Below are positions 30,994 through 43,987 of a DNA stretch of 64,000 nucleotides, piece by piece. The notes beneath the pieces were generated by a model that made no database searches, was not told the DNA's origin, and saw nothing but the letters and a program-made list of their open reading frames with translations. Position numbers and translations under genes: made by a program. The stretch is from Aeromonas fluvialis (lineage in GTDB: Bacteria > Pseudomonadota > Gammaproteobacteria > Enterobacterales > Aeromonadaceae). The first letter of the stretch is position 1, and every line of letters starts with the position of its first letter. The stretch spans positions 250,958-314,957 of the forward strand of contig NZ_CDBO01000011.1 in NCBI RefSeq assembly GCF_000819885.1, read 5' to 3'.

Positions 30994-31506
30994 GTGAATA
31001 AAGCGTTGAAAGTAGCTGGTTTGAGCTTTGCACTGATGGCTGCCGGCATGGGTTCTGCCTTCGCTGAGACCAAGATTGCCGTGGTCGACATGGGCGAAGT
31101 GTTCCAAAAGCTGCCCCAGCGTGAAGCCGTTGCCGCCAAGCTGAAAGGCGAATTCGAGCCGCGTATGCGCGAGCTGCAGAAGCTGGAATCCGAAGGCCAG
31201 AAGCTGGTCGAGAAGTTCAAGAAGGACGAAGCCTTCATGAGCGCCGATCAAAAGAAGCAGACCCAGGAGAAGCTGGCCAAGCTGCAGATGGAGTTCAACC
31301 AGAAGCGTCAGGCATTCGAGCAGGACAATGGCCGTCGCCAGTCTGAAGAGCGCAACAAGATCCTGACCAAGGTGCAGGCTGCCATCGACGCCATCGCCAA
31401 GAGCAATGGTTACGATCTGGTGCTGGAGCGCAATGCCGCCCCGTATGCCGCCAGCAAGCTGGACATCTCCGGCCAGGTTATTTCTCAGGTAAGCAAGAGC
31501 AACTAA
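30994..31506 (+). CDS. skp: Periplasmic chaperone Skp (OmpH)
   Basis: The 170-residue precursor has a signal peptide (MNKALKVAGLSFALMAAGMGSAFA) and the mature start ETKIAVVDMGEVFQKLPQREAV. A long basic helical hairpin follows (the tentacle), and the C-terminal NGYDLVLERNAAPYAASKLDIS strand. It forms a trimer that holds unfolded outer-membrane proteins for BamA. The start codon is GTG at 30994 with AAGGAG 6 bases upstream. Confidence 0.97.
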   Translation: MNKALKVAGLSFALMAAGMGSAFAETKIAVVDMGEVFQKLPQREAVAAKLKGEFEPRMRELQKLESEGQKLVEKFKKDEAFMSADQKKQTQEKLAKLQMEFNQKRQAFEQDNGRRQSEERNKILTKVQAAIDAIAKSNGYDLVLERNAAPYAASKLDISGQVISQVSKSN

Positions 31507-31509
31507 TTG

Positions 31510-32529
31510 ATGGCATTCACTCTCGCACAGCTGGCCCAGCAACTGGGGGCCCAGGTCCATGGCGACGGAACCCTGGAAATCCGCAAGGTAGCGACACTGG
31601 AAAAGGCCGGGGAGGGGGATATCACCTTCCTGTCCAACAAAAAGTTCCGGCACTATCTGGAGCAGAGCAAGGCGACCGCCGTGCTCATCACAGAAGCGGA
31701 TCTGTCTTTTTGTCCCACCAATGCCCTGGTGCTCAAAGACCCCTATGTGGGCTTTGCCCGGGTGGCCCAACTGCTGGATACCACCCCGCAGCCGGCCACG
31801 GATATCCATCCGAGCGCCGTTATCGCGGCTGATGTGCAACTGGGCGAGAGAGTGGCCATCGGTGCCAATGCGGTGATCGAATCCGGCGTCGTGCTGGGTG
31901 ACGATGTGCGCATTGGCCCGGGCTGTTTCGTTGGCAAGAACACCCGGCTGGGAGCTCGCTCTCGGCTGTGGGCCAACGTCACCCTCTATCACAATGTGAC
32001 CATGGGTACCGACTGTCTGGTTCAATCCGGGACAGTAATCGGGGCCGATGGTTTTGGCTACGCCAACGAGCGTGGCGAGTGGATCAAGATCCCCCAGCTT
32101 GGCGGCGTGACCATAGGCAACCGGGTCGAGATCGGTGCCTGCACCACCATTGACCGTGGTGCGCTGGAAGATACCCGCATCGCTGACAACGTCATCATCG
32201 ACAACCAGTGCCAGATCGCCCACAACGTCGAGATCGGCTACGGCACCGCCGTGGCGGGCTCCACCGTGATGGCGGGTAGTCTCAAGGTCGGCAAATACTG
32301 TATCATTGGCGGCGCTTCCGTCTTTAACGGGCATATGGAGATCTGCGACCAAGCTACCGTCACCGGTATGGCCATGGTGATGCGCCCCATTACCGAGCCC
32401 GGTGTCTACTCTTCCGGCATCCCCCTGCAGACCAATAAAGAGTGGCGCAAGACCGCCGCCCGGGTGTTGCGTATCGACGAGATGCACAAGCGGATTAGCA
32501 AGCTTGAGAAGACGCTGGATCAAGAATAA
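31510..32529 (+). CDS. lpxD: UDP-3-O-(3-hydroxyacyl)glucosamine N-acyltransferase
   Basis: The 339-residue enzyme (341 in E. coli) catalyses the third lipid A step. A uridine-binding N-terminal domain ([30 protein letters not shown]) precedes hexapeptide repeats from about 105, with the catalytic His in [17 protein letters not shown] near residue 240. It begins 3 bases after the skp stop; ATG at 31510 is preferred to the TTG just before it. Confidence 0.98.
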   Translation: MAFTLAQLAQQLGAQVHGDGTLEIRKVATLEKAGEGDITFLSNKKFRHYLEQSKATAVLITEADLSFCPTNALVLKDPYVGFARVAQLLDTTPQPATDIHPSAVIAADVQLGERVAIGANAVIESGVVLGDDVRIGPGCFVGKNTRLGARSRLWANVTLYHNVTMGTDCLVQSGTVIGADGFGYANERGEWIKIPQLGGVTIGNRVEIGACTTIDRGALEDTRIADNVIIDNQCQIAHNVEIGYGTAVAGSTVMAGSLKVGKYCIIGGASVFNGHMEICDQATVTGMAMVMRPITEPGVYSSGIPLQTNKEWRKTAARVLRIDEMHKRISKLEKTLDQE

Positions 32530-32553
32530 TCACGATTGGTATAGGGTACTGTT

Positions 32554-33015
32554 TTGACTACTGAAAAGAAGAGCCTGGGTATCCAGGAAATCATGGATCT
32601 GCTGCCCCACCGTTATCCGTTTCTGATGGTGGATCGGGTGGACGACTACGAGATCAGCGATGAGCGCAAAACCCTGCGCGCCATCAAAAACATCTCGTTC
32701 AACGAGCCGATTTTCCAGGGCCACTTCCCGGCCAAGCCGGTGTTTCCCGGTGTACTGATCCTGGAAGCGATGGCACAGGCCACCGGTATCCTGGCGTTTA
32801 CCATGGTGGGCAAGCCGTCCCCCAACGAACTCTACTATTTTGCTTCAATCGACAACGCTCGCTTCAAGCGTCCGGTTGGCCCCGGTGATCAACTGGTGCT
32901 CGACGTGGTGTTCCTGAAAGAGCGTCGCGGTATTGCCAAGTTCACCGGTGTCGCCACCGTCGACGGTGAAGTGGTCTGTACCGCCGAGCTGATGTGCGCC
33001 AAACGCGAGGTTTAA
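32554..33015 (+). CDS. fabZ: 3-hydroxyacyl-ACP dehydratase FabZ
   Basis: The 153-residue hot-dog enzyme (151 in E. coli) dehydrates beta-hydroxyacyl-ACP in fatty acid elongation. The catalytic His is in [24 protein letters not shown] (about 54-77), which also holds the Glu. [14 protein letters not shown] near residue 16 is the other signature. The start codon is TTG at 32554. Confidence 0.98.
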   Translation: MTTEKKSLGIQEIMDLLPHRYPFLMVDRVDDYEISDERKTLRAIKNISFNEPIFQGHFPAKPVFPGVLILEAMAQATGILAFTMVGKPSPNELYYFASIDNARFKRPVGPGDQLVLDVVFLKERRGIAKFTGVATVDGEVVCTAELMCAKREV

Positions 33016-33020
33016 CACAC

Positions 33021-33812
33021 GTGATCGACCAGACTGCCATCATTCACGATACAGCCATCGTCCATGAGTCTGCCGTTATCGGTAAAGGGGTTGAAATCGG
33101 CCCCTTTTCTGTCATCGGCGCCGAGGTAACGATCGGTGACAACACCTGGGTGGGTTCCCATGTGGTGATCAAGGGCCCGGCCAAGATTGGTCGTGGCAAC
33201 AAGATCTTCCAGCACACCTCCATCGGTGAGGATTGCCAGGACAAGAAGTACGCCGGTGAGCGCACCTTCCTTGAGATTGGCGACAACAACGTCATTCGCG
33301 AAAACTGCACCTTCCACCGCGGTACAGTGCAGGATCAGAGCCTGACCAAGGTGGGCAGTGGCAACCTGTTTATGGTCAACGTCCACGTCGCCCACGACTG
33401 CATCATCGGTGACAACTGCATCTTCGCCAACAACGCGACCCTGGCGGGCCACGTGGTGATCGGCGATTTCGTGATCTTTGGTGGTCTCTCCGCGATTCAC
33501 CAGTTTGGCCGCGTCGGCTCCCACGCCTTCGTCGGTGGCTGCGCCGCGCTCAACAAAGACGTGCCCCCCTACGTGATGGCTGCTGGTAACTACGCAAAGC
33601 CGTTTGGGGTCAACTCCGAGGGGTTGCGTCGCCGTGGTTATACGCCCGAGGCCATCTCTGCCGTCAAGCGCGCCTACAAAGAGATCTTCCGATCCGGCAA
33701 GACCATCGAAGAGGTACTGCCTGTGCTGATCGAGATGGCGCAAGCCGAGCCGGCCGTCCAGCTTTATGTGGACTTTCTCAAAGATAACGAGCGCGGGATT
33801 ATCCGTGCCTGA
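33021..33812 (+). CDS. lpxA: UDP-N-acetylglucosamine acyltransferase
   Basis: The 263-residue enzyme (262 in E. coli) performs the first lipid A step. Hexapeptide repeats fill the first ~180 residues; the catalytic His is in [14 protein letters not shown] (about 120-130). A helical C-terminus follows ([18 protein letters not shown]). The start is GTG at 33021, 5 bases after fabZ, matching the family N-terminus (M-I-D-x-x-A). An ATG inside fabZ is rejected. It overlaps lpxB by 8 bases. Confidence 0.98.
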   Translation: MIDQTAIIHDTAIVHESAVIGKGVEIGPFSVIGAEVTIGDNTWVGSHVVIKGPAKIGRGNKIFQHTSIGEDCQDKKYAGERTFLEIGDNNVIRENCTFHRGTVQDQSLTKVGSGNLFMVNVHVAHDCIIGDNCIFANNATLAGHVVIGDFVIFGGLSAIHQFGRVGSHAFVGGCAALNKDVPPYVMAAGNYAKPFGVNSEGLRRRGYTPEAISAVKRAYKEIFRSGKTIEEVLPVLIEMAQAEPAVQLYVDFLKDNERGIIRA

Positions 33813-34944
33813 TCCGGTTCGCATCGGTATCGTCGCCGGAGAGGTCTCCGGCGACATTCTGGCTGCCGGTCTGGTGCGCGAGCTGCAAGCTCGCTACCCG
33901 GATGCGCAGTTCGAAGGGATCGCCGGCCCCCGCATGCAGGCCCTCGGTGTGAAGGCCCTGTTCGAGATGGAAGAGCTCTCCGTCATGGGGATCACCGAGG
34001 TGCTGGGCCGTCTGCCACGCATTCTTAAGGTCCGTCGTGAACTGCTGCGCCACTTTATCGCCAATCCGCCCGATATCTTCATCGGCGTGGATGCACCGGA
34101 TTTCAATATCGGGGTGGAGCTGAAACTGCGCCGCGCCGGTATCAAGACGGTTCACTATGTCAGCCCCTCGGTATGGGCCTGGCGCCAGAACCGCATTCAC
34201 AAGATCAAGGCGGCCACCGACATGGTGCTCGCCTTCCTGCCGTTCGAGAAAGCCTTCTACGACCGTTTCGAGGCCCCTTGCCGTTTTGTCGGCCACACCA
34301 TGGCGGACGATATTCCGCTGGTGCCGGATCAGGCCGCCGTGCGTCGCAATCTCGGTATCGATGCCAATCGCCGCTGGCTGGCAGTGCTGCCGGGCAGCCG
34401 CACCGCGGAAGTGGGCTTTATGTCCCCCCTGTTTCTCGAAGCGTGCAAACACCTCACGGTGCGCTATCCGGATCTCGGCTTTATCGTGCCCCTGGTCAAC
34501 CAGAAGCGGCGTGAGCAGTTCATGGCCATCAAGGCCGAGGTGGCACCGGAGCTCGACATGGTCCTGCTGGAAGGGCAGGGGCGCGAGGCGATGATCGCCG
34601 CCGACGTGGTGATGCTCGCCTCCGGCACCGCTGCGCTTGAAGCCATGCTGGTGAAAAAGCCGATGGTGGTGGGCTACAAGCTTAAGCCCTTCAGCTACTG
34701 GCTGGCCCAGCGACTGGTGAAGACCGAGTTTGTCTCTCTGCCCAACCTGCTCGCCGGTCGCATGCTGGTGCCGGAGCTGATCCAGCACGAGTGCACCCCG
34801 GAGAATCTGGTGATCGAGGTGAGCAAGTACTTCGAGCACGACAACAGTGCGCTGGTCAACACCTTCACCGAGCTGCACCAGCTGATCCGCTGTAATGCCG
34901 ACTCGCAGGCCGCCGATGCGGTGGCGGATCTGCTCGGCAGATAA
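33805..34944 (+). CDS. lpxB: Lipid-A-disaccharide synthase
   Basis: The 379-residue glycosyltransferase (382 in E. coli) joins UDP-diacylglucosamine and lipid [17 protein letters not shown] at the N-terminus, [14 protein letters not shown] near 90, [18 protein letters not shown] near 120 and LPGSRTAEV near 195 are diagnostic. The start is a GTG at 33805 inside the end of lpxA, so the two are translationally coupled. Confidence 0.98.
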   Translation: MPDPVRIGIVAGEVSGDILAAGLVRELQARYPDAQFEGIAGPRMQALGVKALFEMEELSVMGITEVLGRLPRILKVRRELLRHFIANPPDIFIGVDAPDFNIGVELKLRRAGIKTVHYVSPSVWAWRQNRIHKIKAATDMVLAFLPFEKAFYDRFEAPCRFVGHTMADDIPLVPDQAAVRRNLGIDANRRWLAVLPGSRTAEVGFMSPLFLEACKHLTVRYPDLGFIVPLVNQKRREQFMAIKAEVAPELDMVLLEGQGREAMIAADVVMLASGTAALEAMLVKKPMVVGYKLKPFSYWLAQRLVKTEFVSLPNLLAGRMLVPELIQHECTPENLVIEVSKYFEHDNSALVNTFTELHQLIRCNADSQAADAVADLLGR

Positions 34945-35025
34945 CGCTATGTCGGACTGTCGATTGCGCCGCGCTACCCGTTAATCTGTTTTTCGAGCGG
35001 TGATGCCGCGCCACTCGACCCCTGT

Positions 35026-35050
35026 CAGGCCCCACGGGGCCTGTTTTGAT
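35026..35050 (+). terminator. Terminator-like hairpin between lpxB and rnhB
   Basis: CAGGCCC CACG GGGCCTG is followed by TTTTGATT, only 20 bases before the rnhB start; probably an attenuator inside the cluster. Confidence 0.65.
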
Positions 35051-35063
35051 TCAAGGCTACAAG

Positions 35064-35654
35064 ATGATGATCGATATTCCTGACGACAAGCTGGTTGCCG
35101 GTGTGGACGAAGTGGGCCGTGGCCCCCTGGTGGGTGATGTGGTCACCGCTGCGGTCATTCTCGATCCCGCCAATCCGATCGCGGGGCTCAACGACTCCAA
35201 GAAGCTCTCCGAAAAGAAACGGCTGGCGCTGTTTGACGAGATCAGGGAGAAGGCGCTCGCCTGGGCCATCGGTCGCGCCACTCCGGAGGAGATCGACGAG
35301 CTCAACATCCTCCATGCCACCATGCTGGCGATGCAGCGCGCCGTGGCGGGGTTGAAGGTCACCCCCGAGCTGGTCTTTATCGATGGCAACCGCTGCCCGG
35401 CATTGCCGATGGAAGCGCGCGCCGTGGTCAAGGGCGACAGCCTGGTGGCCGCTATCAGCGCTGCCTCGATCCTCGCCAAGGTGACTCGCGATGCGGAGAT
35501 GACCGAGCTGGACAGCCGCCATCCCGAGTATGGCTTTGCTCGTCACAAGGGCTACCCTACGCCTGAGCACCTCGCCATTCTGGCCGAGCGAGGTCCGCTG
35601 CCGGAGTATCGCAAAAGCTTCAAGCCGGTGCGCCGCGCACTGGGGCTCGAATAA
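35064..35654 (+). CDS. rnhB: Ribonuclease HII
   Basis: The 196-residue enzyme (198 in E. coli) cuts RNA in RNA-DNA hybrids and removes single ribonucleotides. [22 protein letters not shown] holds the first Asp-Glu pair of the active site, and [12 protein letters not shown] and VFIDGN (third Asp) follow. ATG at 35064 or 35067 is chosen from the family N-terminus. Confidence 0.97.
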   Translation: MMIDIPDDKLVAGVDEVGRGPLVGDVVTAAVILDPANPIAGLNDSKKLSEKKRLALFDEIREKALAWAIGRATPEEIDELNILHATMLAMQRAVAGLKVTPELVFIDGNRCPALPMEARAVVKGDSLVAAISAASILAKVTRDAEMTELDSRHPEYGFARHKGYPTPEHLAILAERGPLPEYRKSFKPVRRALGLE

Positions 35655-35722
35655 TCCATGCTGATCTGTCTGAACGATTTCTGCCTTGATTGTTTCTGCT
35701 TGCGTAATGAGAGGGCATGACA

Positions 35723-39202
<3,480 letters not shown>

Positions 39203-39217
39203 AGGTTCTAAGGCCCT

Positions 39218-40168
39218 ATGAGTCTTTTTCTGGATTTTGAACAGCCGATTGCCGAGTTGCAGGCGCAGATTGATGAACTCAAGCATGTGAGTGAAGGCAA
39301 TCGTGCCGTGGATCTTAAAGACGAGATCCGTCGGCTGGAGAAGAAAAACGAAGAGCTGACCAAGAAGATCTTCGGTGATCTGGGGGCCTGGCAGGTATCC
39401 CAGATGGCGCGTCATCCCCAGCGCCCCTATACCCTCGACTACCTCGAGCACATCTTCACCGATTTCGACGAACTGGCCGGTGATCGCGCTTACGCCGATG
39501 ACAAGGCCATCGTCGGCGGCATCGCCCGTCTCGACGGCGAACCGGTGATGGTGATTGGTCACCAGAAGGGTCGCGAGACCAAAGAGAAGATCAAACGCAA
39601 CTTCGGCATGCCGCGTCCGGAAGGATACCGCAAGGCCCTGCGTCTGATGGAAATGGCCGAGCGCTTCAAGATGCCGATCATCACCTTTATCGACACCCCG
39701 GGTGCGTACCCCGGCGTGGAGGCCGAAGAGCGTGGCCAGTCCGAGGCGATTGCCCGCAACCTGAAGGTGATGGCCGGTCTGACCGTGCCGGTCGTCTGCA
39801 CCGTGATCGGTGAGGGTGGCTCCGGTGGTGCCCTGGCCATCGGTGTGGGTGACCGCGTCAACATGCTGCAGTACTCCACCTATTCGGTCATTTCGCCGGA
39901 AGGGTGTGCCTCCATCCTGTGGAAGAGTGCCGACAAGGCCTCTGTGGCTGCCGAAGCGATGGGCATCACTGCCCAGCGTCTGAAGGAGCTCAAGCTGATC
40001 GACCACGTGATCGACGAGCCACTCGGCGGTGCCCACCGCGATGTGGAGAAGATGGCCAAAAACCTCAAGGCCCGCATCAAGCAGGATCTGGACGCACTGC
40101 GTTCGCTCGATACCGAGCAACTGCTGGAGCAGCGTTACCAGCGTCTGCTGGGCTACGGCTACTGCTAA
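39218..40168 (+). CDS. accA: Acetyl-CoA carboxylase carboxyltransferase subunit alpha
   Basis: The 316-residue subunit (319 in E. coli) pairs with AccD to carboxylate acetyl-Co[22 protein letters not shown] at the start, [26 protein letters not shown] (about 159-184) and [17 protein letters not shown] (oxyanion-hole glycines, about 196-212) are characteristic. It is 15 bases after dnaE and ends the cluster at a strong terminator. Confidence 0.99.
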   Translation: MSLFLDFEQPIAELQAQIDELKHVSEGNRAVDLKDEIRRLEKKNEELTKKIFGDLGAWQVSQMARHPQRPYTLDYLEHIFTDFDELAGDRAYADDKAIVGGIARLDGEPVMVIGHQKGRETKEKIKRNFGMPRPEGYRKALRLMEMAERFKMPIITFIDTPGAYPGVEAEERGQSEAIARNLKVMAGLTVPVVCTVIGEGGSGGALAIGVGDRVNMLQYSTYSVISPEGCASILWKSADKASVAAEAMGITAQRLKELKLIDHVIDEPLGGAHRDVEKMAKNLKARIKQDLDALRSLDTEQLLEQRYQRLLGYGYC

Positions 40169-40193
40169 GCGCAGCCTCACCTTGAGCATCCAG

Positions 40194-40222
40194 GCCCCCG
40201 TCATCGACGGGGGCTTTTTATT
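40194..40222 (+). terminator. Terminator of the rpsB-accA cluster
   Basis: GCCCCCGTC ATC GACGGGGGC followed by TTTTTATT. Confidence 0.93.
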
Positions 40223-40448
40223 GCTGATGACCTGCCGTGCGGTGATTGCCCTGACGCGCCATGAAACGGCGCAGCACTGCATTCGCGGGTGAGGGGCAGT
40301 TGGTATGCCATGCGGTTGGTGATGGCTGTCAGGGGCAGGCAGATGAGTGCGGTACGCTTTGTCTGTGGCTGGTCTGTCTCTTGTCCACAGCATCTGGTGG
40401 TATCGCTGGTGGTGGTATGACATGCCGCGTGATCATCCGATAGCGGCA

Positions 40449-40480
40449 TAAAAACGCGCCCCGGCTGTGCGGAGCGCTTT
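40449..40480 (-). terminator. Terminator of the DUF3545 gene
   Basis: On the minus strand GCGCTCCG CACAGC CGGGGCGC is followed by a base and T5. The 220 bases to its left (40223-40448) contain nothing recognised. Confidence 0.78.
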
Positions 40481-40498
40481 TACAGGTGTCTGGCGGTA

Positions 40499-40681
40499 TT
40501 ACAGTTCAATCTCGTCTGTCAGACCTTCATAGGCGATATCGATGGATTGCAGCTCCTTCTGCAGGCGGTGCTTGTCTTTCAACGCCTCGATTTCACGCCA
40601 TTTACGTTTTTTTCCCGTTGTCCCGCGGCTACGCGAACCGAGTTCAACCACCTCGTCATAATCGAAGTTGAACATTTCCAT
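40499..40681 (-). CDS. DUF3545 family small protein
   Basis: The 60-residue acidic/basic protein (MEMFNFDYDEVVELG...KKRKWREIEALKDKHRLQKELQSIDIAYEGLTDEIEL) matches DUF3545. Its middle is a strongly basic patch (SRSRGTTGKKRKWR) and the rest is helical. The function is unknown. Start at 40681 is fixed by AAGGAGG about 5 bases upstream; an 11-residue longer frame has no such site. Confidence 0.82.
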   Translation of the reverse strand: MEMFNFDYDEVVELGSRSRGTTGKKRKWREIEALKDKHRLQKELQSIDIAYEGLTDEIEL

Positions 40682-40785
40682 GGCTCCCTCCTTGGTTTTT
40701 ATCGTTTTCACCACCCGTATAACATAACGAATCTGAAATTAAAACGTTTTCGTGACAACTCTATGACAGTGCTAAAAAAGCCCAT

Positions 40786-40827
40786 TAAAAAAAACCGGGC
40801 CCCTTGGTAGAGGCCCGGTTTTTTTAG
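40786..40827. terminator. Terminator of transaldolase
   Basis: AAACCGGGCC and GGCCCGGTTT flank an 11-base loop, with A-runs left and T7 right; it works in both directions. Confidence 0.9.
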
Positions 40828-40840
40828 AAAAATGAACTGA

Positions 40841-41791
40841 TTACAGGTGGCTTGCCAGCATGGTTTCCAGCTTGCCCTGGTCGATGGCGAACAGGCGGAT
40901 GCCTTCGCCCAGCTTCTCGTGAGCCATGGCGTCCTGGTTCAGTTCCCAGCGGAATTCGGCTTCGGTCATCGGAGTCGGTTTGGCCTTGCGCTCACCGGTG
41001 TAGTCCAGTTTGCGTACTACGGCGCCTTCGGCCTTGCTCAGCTCTTCCAGCAGCGCCGGGCCAATGGTCAGGCGGTCGCAACCGGCCAGTTCCAGGATCT
41101 CGCCGGTGTTGCGGAAGCTGGCGCCCATCACCACGGTCGGGTAGTCGTGCTGCTTGTAGTAGTTGTAGATGGAGGTGACGGAGACCACACCCGGATCTTC
41201 GCTGGCGGTGTAGTCACGGTTGTGCTTGGCCTTGTACCAGTCGAGGATGCGACCCACGAACGGGGAGATCAGGAAGGCACCGGCTTCGGCACAGGCACGG
41301 GCCTGAGCGAAGGAGAACAGCAGGGTCAGGTTGCACTGGATACCCTCTTTCTCCAGTACCTCGGCGGCACGGATCCCTTCCCAGGTGGAGGCCAGTTTGA
41401 TCAGAATGCGGTCATTGCTGATACCCGCTTCGTTGTAGAGGCGGATCAGCTTGCGCGCTTTGGCGATGCTGGCTGCGGTATCGAAGGAGAGACGGGCATC
41501 CACTTCGGTGGAGATGCGGCCCGGTACGGTCTTGAGCATTTCCAGGCCGATGTTGACGGCCAGCTTGTCGCCCGCGTCGATGATTTGCTGTGCCTTGTCC
41601 TGGCTCTGGGCTTTGGCCCAGTTGATGGCATCGATGATCAGCTGAGCGTACTCGGGGATCTCGGAGGCCTTCAGAACCAGAGAGGGGTTGGTGGTGGCAT
41701 CGATGGGCTGATAGCGTTTGATGGCTTCGATATCACCGGTGTCGGCAACAACAGTGGTCAGGGCTTTCAGCTGGGTTAATTTATCGGCCAT
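40841..41791 (-). CDS. tal: Transaldolase
   Basis: The 316-residue enzyme (317 for E. coli TalB) moves a dihydroxyacetone unit between sugar phosphates in the pentose phosphate pathway. The Schiff-base lysine is in [13 protein letters not shown] (about residue 132), and [12 protein letters not shown] (about 35-46) and [33 protein letters not shown] are family blocks. Start at 41791 ([12 protein letters not shown]) agrees with homologues. Transketolase is elsewhere in this window, at 54.3 kb. Confidence 0.98.
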   Translation of the reverse strand: MADKLTQLKALTTVVADTGDIEAIKRYQPIDATTNPSLVLKASEIPEYAQLIIDAINWAKAQSQDKAQQIIDAGDKLAVNIGLEMLKTVPGRISTEVDARLSFDTAASIAKARKLIRLYNEAGISNDRILIKLASTWEGIRAAEVLEKEGIQCNLTLLFSFAQARACAEAGAFLISPFVGRILDWYKAKHNRDYTASEDPGVVSVTSIYNYYKQHDYPTVVMGASFRNTGEILELAGCDRLTIGPALLEELSKAEGAVVRKLDYTGERKAKPTPMTEAEFRWELNQDAMAHEKLGEGIRLFAIDQGKLETMLASHL

Positions 41792-42492
41792 AGCGAATAT
41801 CATCTCTTAATGAGGGAGTCATCCCTGGGTTGCGGGCTTGAGACGGTGGTTCTGAAATAAAATTACAGGATCTTGGTGCCTCAGGCTCAGAAAAGCGCGA
41901 TGGGGGTGGCCCATCGTCATTGCTTGCCTAATTAATACTGATGTGGTGCATCCTGCAATAGGGGCGCTTGGTTGTTAAACATTCAGGCTGTTGAGTTATC
42001 CCGTTTTATGGTATGAAACTATATGATTAGTAAGGTTTTTTACTTTCATTTCAGACCTCGCTCCAGTTTGCTTTCAGCTGAACTTTTTTAGCCAATATCC
42101 ATATTTGTGTCGTCGATCACATAAATTATCTCGCCATGTACTTGAAATTTAATTACAGCGAAAACGTTTGGCAAAATATGCCGGGTTGAAAGCCATTTCA
42201 TGCAAGCGTTTGCGTATCCGGATAACTCATCAGAGACATATCAAAATAGTTCTCTTATGGAGCTTGATTGTCGCGGCTCTGATTAAATGCTCGGATTTGT
42301 TGAAAGTTTGCGATTTAAATGGCGCTTTATGGGCTTTGACCGTTCGTTTTTTGTGTTCACAGCGATCGGGATCACTATTCCGGGCTCTCCCGCTGTGCTA
42401 GATTCCGCCCCTTTAGCGAAACGCTAATTAAACGACAGACAGAAAACGGTCAGCGCAGACTGACCATGGATGTGAATAACAACGAGAGAATT
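41792..42492 (+). promoter_or_regulatory. Long upstream region of the AGCS symporter with two PurR-like boxes
   Basis: The 700 bases have no credible gene and are AT-rich. ATGCAAGCGTTTGCGT at 42200-42215 matches the PurR consensus ACGCAAACGTTTGCGT at 14 of 16 positions. A weaker box with core CGAAAACGTTTG is centred 42 bases upstream (42158-42173), four helical turns away. The pair lies about 280 bases before the symporter start. PurR or a close LacI-family homologue is the likely regulator. Confidence 0.65.
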
Positions 42493-43923
42493 ATGGACAC
42501 CTTGATTGCGATGCTAAACGACCTGATGTGGGGAGCCGTGCTCATCTACCTGCTGATCGGGGTCGGTATCTTTTTCACCTTCAGACTGGGTTTTATCCAG
42601 GTTCGTCACTTTGGCCACATGTTTTCCGTGCTGAAAAACAGCCGTAAATCGGATAACGCAGGCATCTCCTCTTTCCAGGCGCTCTGTACCAGCCTCGCCG
42701 CCCGCGTCGGCACCGGTAACCTGGCCGGTGTGGCCGTTGCCATCTATCTGGGTGGCCCCGGCGCCATCTTCTGGATGTGGCTGATCGCCTTTATCGGCAT
42801 GGCGACCGCTTTCGTCGAAAGCACCCTGGCCCAGCTCTACAAGGTCAAGGATGAGGATGGTAACTACCGTGGTGGCCCTGCCTACTACATGGAGAAAGGC
42901 CTTGGCATGCGCTGGATGGGGGTACTGTTCTCCCTCTGCCTGATCCTGGCATTCGGCCTGGTGTTCAATGCGGTGCAGGCCAACTCCATCAGCCTGGCGA
43001 TGAATGTCGCGTTTGGCATTCCTGACTGGATCAGCGGTCTGACGCTGGTGGTGCTCTCCGGCCTTATCATCTTCGGCGGCATTCGTGGCATTGCCCGTTT
43101 CGCCGAGCTGGTAGTGCCTTTTATGGCACTGGCCTACATCCTGCTGGCGCTGGTGATTGTGGCGATGAACATCACCGAATTGCCCGGGGTATTCAGCCTG
43201 ATCATCAAGTCTGCCTTCGGCATTGAACAGGCGGGCTCGGGGGCCATGGGTTATGCCATCTCCCAGGCGATGATCAACGGCATCAAGCGCGGTCTCTTCT
43301 CCAACGAAGCAGGGATGGGCTCTGCGCCCAATGCCGCCGCGACGGCTACCCCCTATCCGCCGCACCCGGCTTCACAAGGCTATGTGCAGATGCTGGGGGT
43401 TTTTATGGACACCATCGTCATCTGTAGCTGTACCGCCGCCATCATCCTGATGTCCGGTCAGTTTGAGCCGGGCTCCGGTGTGACCGGGGTAGAGCTGACA
43501 CAGCGCGCGCTATCTTCCCAGATTGGCAGCGGTGGCAACATCTTCATCGCGGCCGCCATCTTCTTCTTCGCCTTCACTTCCATAGTGGCGAACTACTCCT
43601 ATGCCGAGACCAATCTGGTGTTCCTCGAGCACAACCACAAGGGCGGCCTGATGCTGTTCCGGGTGTTCGTGCTGGGGATGGTGATGTTCGGTGCGGTGGG
43701 TGAGTTGCCGATTGTGTGGGCCATGGCGGATGTCTCCATGGGGCTGATGGCCATCGTCAACCTGGTGGCGATCCTGCTGCTCTCCAGCGTCGCCATCAAG
43801 CTGGCCAAGGATTACAACGACCAGCTCAAGCTGGGTAAGTTGCCGACCTTCGATGCCAACAAGTACCCCGAGATCCGCTCCCAGCTGGAAGCGGGGATCT
43901 GGGACAATCCGACCAAAAAATAA
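42493..43923 (+). CDS. Sodium:alanine/glycine symporter (AGCS family)
   Basis: The 476-residue inner-membrane transporter has about ten hydrophobic segments and AGCS signatures: FFTFRLGFIQVRHFGHMF, SSFQALCTSLAARVGTGNLAGVAVAIYLGGPGAIFWMW, and GLFSNEAGMGSAPNAAATA. It takes up alanine or glycine with Na+. Start at 42493 is set by ACGAGAGA upstream; an ATG at 42466 lacks a site. The PurR-like boxes upstream favour glycine, a purine precursor, as the main substrate, which is an inference. Confidence 0.94.
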   Translation: MDTLIAMLNDLMWGAVLIYLLIGVGIFFTFRLGFIQVRHFGHMFSVLKNSRKSDNAGISSFQALCTSLAARVGTGNLAGVAVAIYLGGPGAIFWMWLIAFIGMATAFVESTLAQLYKVKDEDGNYRGGPAYYMEKGLGMRWMGVLFSLCLILAFGLVFNAVQANSISLAMNVAFGIPDWISGLTLVVLSGLIIFGGIRGIARFAELVVPFMALAYILLALVIVAMNITELPGVFSLIIKSAFGIEQAGSGAMGYAISQAMINGIKRGLFSNEAGMGSAPNAAATATPYPPHPASQGYVQMLGVFMDTIVICSCTAAIILMSGQFEPGSGVTGVELTQRALSSQIGSGGNIFIAAAIFFFAFTSIVANYSYAETNLVFLEHNHKGGLMLFRVFVLGMVMFGAVGELPIVWAMADVSMGLMAIVNLVAILLLSSVAIKLAKDYNDQLKLGKLPTFDANKYPEIRSQLEAGIWDNPTKK

Positions 43924-43958
43924 CAAGCGGTGAAGCAAACCTCTTGATTAAAACCTGA

Positions 43959-43987
43959 AGGGGGAGCCGGTGGCTCCCCCTTCTTTT
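43959..43987 (+). terminator. Terminator of the symporter gene
   Basis: AAGGGGGAGCC GGT GGCTCCCCCTT followed by CTTTT. It touches the stop of the convergent transglutaminase gene. Confidence 0.9.

Noticed and set aside
40261..40443. 60-codon frame between accA and DUF3545
   Set aside because: No ribosome-binding site or similarity; composition like random sequence between two terminators.
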